DNA from: Bacteroidales bacterium
Lineage (GTDB): Bacteria > Bacteroidota > Bacteroidia > Bacteroidales > UBA7960
DNA length: 7,852 nt
Assembly: GCA_003555385.1 (NCBI GenBank)
Contig: PWHO01000078.1
Location: 1-7,852 of the forward strand
Direction of reading: 5' to 3'
Part shown: positions 5,608-7,852 of the stretch, piece after piece
Layout: each line of letters begins with the position of its first letter
Position numbering within the stretch: position 1 is the stretch's first letter
Notes under the pieces: model-generated
Told to the model about the DNA's origin: nothing
Database searches by the model: none
The model's input: the letters and a program-made list of their open reading frames with translations, nothing else
Translations under genes and position numbers: made by a program

Positions 5608-6621
5608 ATGGCAAACTTATCAACAAACTACATGGGTCTGACCCTGAAGAATCCCCTGATAGTGGGGGCCTGCAATTTGTCAATGGATCCGGGAACCGCT
5701 GCAAAAATGGAAGAGGCAGGGGCATCAGCTATCGTATTTAAATCCTTGTTTGAGGAGCAGATTAACCTGGAAAGTCTTGAGCTGGAAGAAGACCTTCACG
5801 CCTATGATGAACGGAATGCAGAAATGATCAGCCTGTTTCCTGAAGTCAGGCATGCCGGCCCCGAAGAACACCTTGAGAAGCTCAGGGCATTGAAGAAGGC
5901 TGTGGGTATACCGGTGATCGGGAGTTTGAACTGTGTCAACAGAGAAACCTGGTCTGAATATGCCATGGAAATGGAAAAAACCGGGGTGGATGCCCTTGAG
6001 CTCAACTTTTATGCCGCTCCGGATAGTCTTGATCAGACGGGGAGGCAAAAGGAGGAGGAGCAAATCGCCATATTGAAGGAGGTTAGAAAGAAGGTGAAAA
6101 TTCCGGTCAGTGCAAAGCTGAGCCCCTTTTACACCAACCCACTGCAGGTGGTTCGGGAGATGGATTCGGCCGGCGTGGATGGCTTCGTGTTGTTTAACCG
6201 CTTGTTTCAACCTGACATTGATCCCAAAAAGGGAGAACATCATTTCCCCTTTAACCTTAGCCAGCCCACGGACTATCGGCTGCCTTTGCGTTATGCCGGC
6301 TTGCTGCACAACGAGATAAAAGGCAGTTTGTGTGCCAACACGGGAATATTTACCGGTGAGGATATGGCCAAAATGATTCTTGCGGGTGCGGATTGTGTGC
6401 AGGTGGTGAGTGCCCTCTACAAGAACAAGGTAGGTTATATCAAAGACATGCTGAACGACCTTTCAGTCTGGATGGAAGGTGCCGGATATGAAAGCCTTGA
6501 TGCCTTCCGGGGTAAATTATCCAAAGCCAACAGCAAGGATCCCTACGCCTATCAGCGGGCCCAATACGTAGATCTGCTGATGAAGCCCTTTGAAGTGATG
6601 CAAAAGTATCCGCAGAGGTAG
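5608..6621 (+). CDS. Dihydroorotate dehydrogenase-like flavoprotein
   Basis: This 337-residue (beta/alpha)8-barrel protein belongs to the DHOD-like subgroup often annotated as dihydroorotate dehydrogenase-like protein. FMN-site features remain: NPLIVGACNLS near the N-terminus, Lys45 in FKS, Asn133, Lys170 in SAKLSP, and the phosphate-binding NTGI (244-247) with QVVSAL (265-270). The active-site loop is altered. True DHODs have an NxSCPN-type motif whose Cys or Ser is the catalytic base, but here the segment reads ELNFYAAPDS, with no Cys or Ser at that place. The orotate-binding Asn pattern after the FKS segment is also missing. It is therefore unlikely to make orotate; its substrate is unknown. 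No other pyrimidine gene is nearby. The start is fixed by the strong ribosome site. It is monocistronic here, with a long inverted repeat downstream. Confidence 0.93.
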   Translation: MANLSTNYMGLTLKNPLIVGACNLSMDPGTAAKMEEAGASAIVFKSLFEEQINLESLELEEDLHAYDERNAEMISLFPEVRHAGPEEHLEKLRALKKAVGIPVIGSLNCVNRETWSEYAMEMEKTGVDALELNFYAAPDSLDQTGRQKEEEQIAILKEVRKKVKIPVSAKLSPFYTNPLQVVREMDSAGVDGFVLFNRLFQPDIDPKKGEHHFPFNLSQPTDYRLPLRYAGLLHNEIKGSLCANTGIFTGEDMAKMILAGADCVQVVSALYKNKVGYIKDMLNDLSVWMEGAGYESLDAFRGKLSKANSKDPYAYQRAQYVDLLMKPFEVMQKYPQR

Positions 6622-6677
6622 TGAATGGGTGTTTGCCGGACAGCCATAAACCCTGACCGCAAAATGTAAAATACAAA

Positions 6678-6730
6678 AGGGATTGTATCTTTTTTTCGCT
6701 TGAAATGCGTGCGAAAAAGATACAACCCCT
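6678..6730. repeat. Long imperfect inverted repeat between convergent genes
   Basis: The left arm (6678-6699) and right arm (6711-6730) pair almost fully: AGGG/CCCT, one A-C mismatch, TTGTATC/GATACAA, a T7/A5 run with a two-base bulge, and CGC/GCG. The loop is 11 bases. It lies between the stop codons of the DHOD-like gene and ackA, where a shared terminator is expected, but the T run is in the 5' arm, not after the stem. On the minus strand the stem ends in CCCTTTTG, a short U tract, so it may end ackA transcripts. A small mobile repeat is the alternative. Confidence 0.7.
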
Positions 6731-6794
6731 TATTTGTTGATCGCAGCTCATTACTGTCACATGAGCTGTGCAGCAATATGGCCTGTTCTGGAAA

Positions 6795-7852
6795 TTATCC
6801 GTTATTGTTTTCCTGGTGCTGGGTGACGATCTTCAGGGTATCATATGCGATCACCAGCTCTTCGTTGGTGGGAACCACCATGACTTTCACCCTGGATTCG
6901 TGTTTGGATATCATCTCCAGCTTGCCCCTCAATCCGGTATTCTTTGCCGGGTTAAAAGCCACACCAAGGTGTTCAAGCCCTTTACAAACGGCTTCCCTGG
7001 TTTCCGCACCGTTTTCGCCGACACCACCGGTGAAAATGATAAGGTCCACACCGCCCATTGCCGCGGCATAAGCTCCGATGTATTTTTTAATTCTGTAAGC
7101 GTACATTTCCAGTGCAAGCTGTGCCCTTTTGTTGTTTTCCTTCCATGCTGCATTTTCAATATCACGCATATCGTAAGAAACCCCACTGATGCCAAGCATC
7201 CCGCTCTTTTTATTGATCAGGGTATTGGCTTCGTCCGTATTCAGGCCTTTTTTCTTCATGATATACAGAATGGCACCAAGGTCCAGGTCACCTGTACGGG
7301 TACCCATCATCAAACCTTCTACGGGGGTGAGCCCCATGGAGGTGTCTACCGATTTGCCGTTTTCAATGGCTGCGATGGACGCACCGTTACCCAGGTGGCA
7401 TGTAATGGCTTTTACATGGTCCTTGCGCATGAAAAGGGCGTCACAGGCTTTTTCAAATACATACTTATGGCTGGGGCCATGAAAGCCATAACGCCGGATT
7501 TTATCGTTCTCATAAAGTTCGTACGGAAGCGCGTACATATAAGCATGCTGAGGAATGGTTTGATGGAATGCTGTATCAAACACTGCAACCTGGGGAACAG
7601 TGGGAACCAGTTTCTGCATGGAAGTGATTCCTTTGAGGTTTGCCGGGTTGTGCAGGGGGGCAAGCTCAATCACATCCTCAATGTTTTTCTTAACTTCCTC
7701 GGTGATCAGGGCACTGTCACTGAAATTTTCCCCGCCGTGAGCCACCCGGTGACCTACTGCAATGATATCATTGACACTGTCAATCACGCCATGATTTTTA
7801 TCGAGCAGGGCTTTCAGGATCAGGTCGATCCCGGCTTCGTGATTCTCCACGT
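6795..7852 (-). CDS. ackA: Acetate kinase, N-terminus missing (runs off right edge)
   Basis: AckA converts acetyl phosphate and ADP to acetate and ATP in the cytoplasm, the last step of the Pta-AckA route, and works in reverse for acetate uptake. About 352 codons are visible. The first 50 or so residues, including the N-terminal NAGSSS-type nucleotide motif, lie beyond the edge; the GTG at 7850 is an internal valine codon, not the start. Conserved blocks in order are GHRVAHGG (substrate-binding Arg), APLHNPANL, FDTAFHQTIP (catalytic Asp), RRYGFHGPSHKYV, CHLGNGAS (catalytic His), GTRTGDLDLG (catalytic Arg), FTGGVGENG (nucleotide binding) and PTNEELVIA (metal-binding Glu). The frame is intact to a TAA at 6795, with a normal C-terminus. 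The partner gene pta is often adjacent upstream but cannot be seen. The gene suggests an acetate-producing fermentative metabolism. Confidence 0.97.
   Translation of the reverse strand, partial: VENHEAGIDLILKALLDKNHGVIDSVNDIIAVGHRVAHGGENFSDSALITEEVKKNIEDVIELAPLHNPANLKGITSMQKLVPTVPQVAVFDTAFHQTIPQHAYMYALPYELYENDKIRRYGFHGPSHKYVFEKACDALFMRKDHVKAITCHLGNGASIAAIENGKSVDTSMGLTPVEGLMMGTRTGDLDLGAILYIMKKKGLNTDEANTLINKKSGMLGISGVSYDMRDIENAAWKENNKRAQLALEMYAYRIKKYIGAYAAAMGGVDLIIFTGGVGENGAETREAVCKGLEHLGVAFNPAKNTGLRGKLEMISKHESRVKVMVVPTNEELVIAYDTLKIVTQHQENNNG

Noticed and set aside
5725..6309. 194-codon minus-strand frame inside the DHOD-like gene
   Set aside because: It is the antisense shadow of a well-supported flavoprotein gene and shows no motifs or start site.
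1..7852. tRNA or rRNA genes, CRISPR arrays, insertion sequences, phage genes
   Set aside because: I looked for cloverleaf-like arms, regularly spaced repeats and transposase or integrase motifs and found none. The only sizeable inverted repeat (6678-6730) contains no gene.

Overview
The window looks like chromosomal DNA from a member of the Bacteroidota, probably an anaerobic or facultative lineage. Three things point there. The cysteinyl-tRNA synthetase has a Bacteroidota-like sequence. Several genes are preceded by Bacteroidota-type promoters (TTTG, 19-20 bases, TAnnTTTG) rather than sigma-70 -35/-10 boxes. All genes but one also lack an obvious Shine-Dalgarno sequence. The assignment comes from recalled family resemblance and motifs, not from a database search.

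Layout from left to right. Positions 1-3291 hold a leftward run: a patatin-like lipase (2533-3291), cysS (950-2428), a stand-alone B12-binding protein with a CarH-type light-sensor motif (263-916), and the first 87 codons of an unrecognised helical protein (1-263). The last two are joined by a TAATG stop/start overlap. A divergent promoter region (3292-3409) separates this run from a rightward gene for a secreted, possibly outer-membrane, beta-rich protein (3410-4060). A gene-poor convergent gap with hairpins follows (4061-4306). Next is a leftward PflX-like (COG1313-like) radical SAM protein that carries an apparent Tat signal peptide (4307-5368). Facing away from it is a rightward dihydroorotate-dehydrogenase-like flavoprotein (5608-6621). 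They share a 239-base intergenic region with a perfect 16-base palindrome and an attenuator-like hairpin. Finally, a long imperfect inverted repeat (6678-6730) lies between the flavoprotein gene and a leftward acetate kinase gene, ackA, whose 5' end is beyond the right edge.

Most genes are housekeeping or broadly conserved (cysS, ackA, patatin-like lipase, DHOD-like protein). The part most likely to hold an undescribed system is the left edge. There, a B12 photosensor-like domain with no DNA-binding domain is translationally coupled to an uncharacterised partner. The Tat-tagged radical SAM protein is the second unusual item. No tRNA, rRNA, CRISPR array, insertion sequence or phage gene was seen.
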